DNA of 64,000 bases from Massilia mucilaginosa (GTDB lineage Bacteria > Pseudomonadota > Gammaproteobacteria > Burkholderiales > Burkholderiaceae_D), in contig NZ_WHJH01000010.1 of the NCBI RefSeq assembly GCF_011682145.1, positions 1 through 64,000 on the forward strand. Reading direction: 5' to 3'. Within the stretch, counting starts at the first letter, position 1. Each line of letters opens with the position of its first letter. Both the position numbers and the translations under genes were made by a program. The notes beneath the pieces are model-generated. The model had not been told where the DNA came from and made no database searches. It saw only the letters and a list, made by a program, of their open reading frames with translations. Of this stretch, positions 63,786 through 64,000 are shown piece after piece.

Positions 63786-64000
63786 GCAGGCGCCCGGTAA
63801 CCGGCGCCGAGCTGCGTGCCGGCGACTTCCTCCACCACTTCCGCCATCGTGGAAAAGCACTCCACCAGCCGCGCGAAGCTCGCGCTGCCCATGTCGCGCT
63901 TGAATGCCTCGTTGCTGCTCACCTTGATTACCTCGATATAGTGGAACGGCGCATCATGCGCGCTACTGACCCGGTGCACGTCGAAACTGCGGACACTCGG
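63782..64000 (-). CDS. pigK: RedY/HapK (PigK) family protein, 5' end outside the window
   Basis: The last 72 residues of a small ferredoxin-like protein; the frame stays open to the window edge, so the start lies beyond 64000. The visible part FDVHRVSSAHDAPFHYIEVI, MGSASFARLVECFSTMAEVV is like HapK/RedY proteins of prodiginine clusters, which have about 100 residues. Their precise step in bipyrrole formation is unclear. Overlap with pigL by four bases shows an operon. Confidence 0.7.
   Translation of the reverse strand, partial: PSVRSFDVHRVSSAHDAPFHYIEVIKVSSNEAFKRDMGSASFARLVECFSTMAEVVEEVAGTQLGAGYRAPA

Overview
The window is high-GC Gram-negative chromosomal DNA. Protein types and gene order (type VI secretion cluster, PEP-CTERM trace, a prodigiosin-type pigment locus at the right edge) point to a betaproteobacterium of the Oxalobacteraceae (Massilia / Duganella / Janthinobacterium group). 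This assignment comes from gene content, not from an rRNA gene, because none is present. I found no tRNA, rRNA or CRISPR array.

Left part, 1-13 kb, is accessory DNA: a secreted serine hydrolase; a two-gene operon with a tandem nucleotidyltransferase of AbiEii type; a degraded TumE-like toxin with an intact antitoxin gene that is translationally coupled to a diguanylate cyclase, all bracketed by a 16-bp inverted repeat; a SUKH protein; an orphan ethanolamine permease; a cysteine-free hypothetical protein; a frameshifted membrane-protein gene; tatD; and a PEP-CTERM gene remnant.

Centre, 13.2-36 kb, is a complete type VI secretion system in one orientation: tssJ-K-L-M, tagF, a Ser/Thr kinase, tssA-B-C, hcp, a strong intrinsic terminator, tagJ, tssE-F-G-H, a lipoprotein, fha and a PP2C phosphatase. 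Most junctions overlap by 1-8 bases. A separate vgrG island follows (36.2-44.7 kb): DUF2169-pentapeptide fusion, PAAR-like protein, alpha/beta hydrolase (candidate effector), VgrG with a C-terminal extension, second pentapeptide protein, DUF3540 protein and a small membrane protein. On the opposite strand next to it lies a lower-GC pair: a phospholipase D-like protein and a large lipoprotein of unknown role.

From 49.3 to 60.6 kb the genes form a coherent but apparently undescribed theme, breakdown and use of proline-rich (collagen-like) peptides: an exported M9-type metalloprotease in an operon with an Xaa-Pro peptidase, a TonB-dependent receptor, a POT peptide transporter with a second Xaa-Pro peptidase, a stand-alone proline dehydrogenase and an AraC-type regulator. 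This is an inference from gene content.

The right edge has an orphan acidic protein, an IS6-family remnant, and the 3' end of a prodigiosin-type cluster in the order pigK (HapK/RedY, cut by the window end), pigL (phosphopantetheinyl transferase) and pigM (nitroreductase-like).
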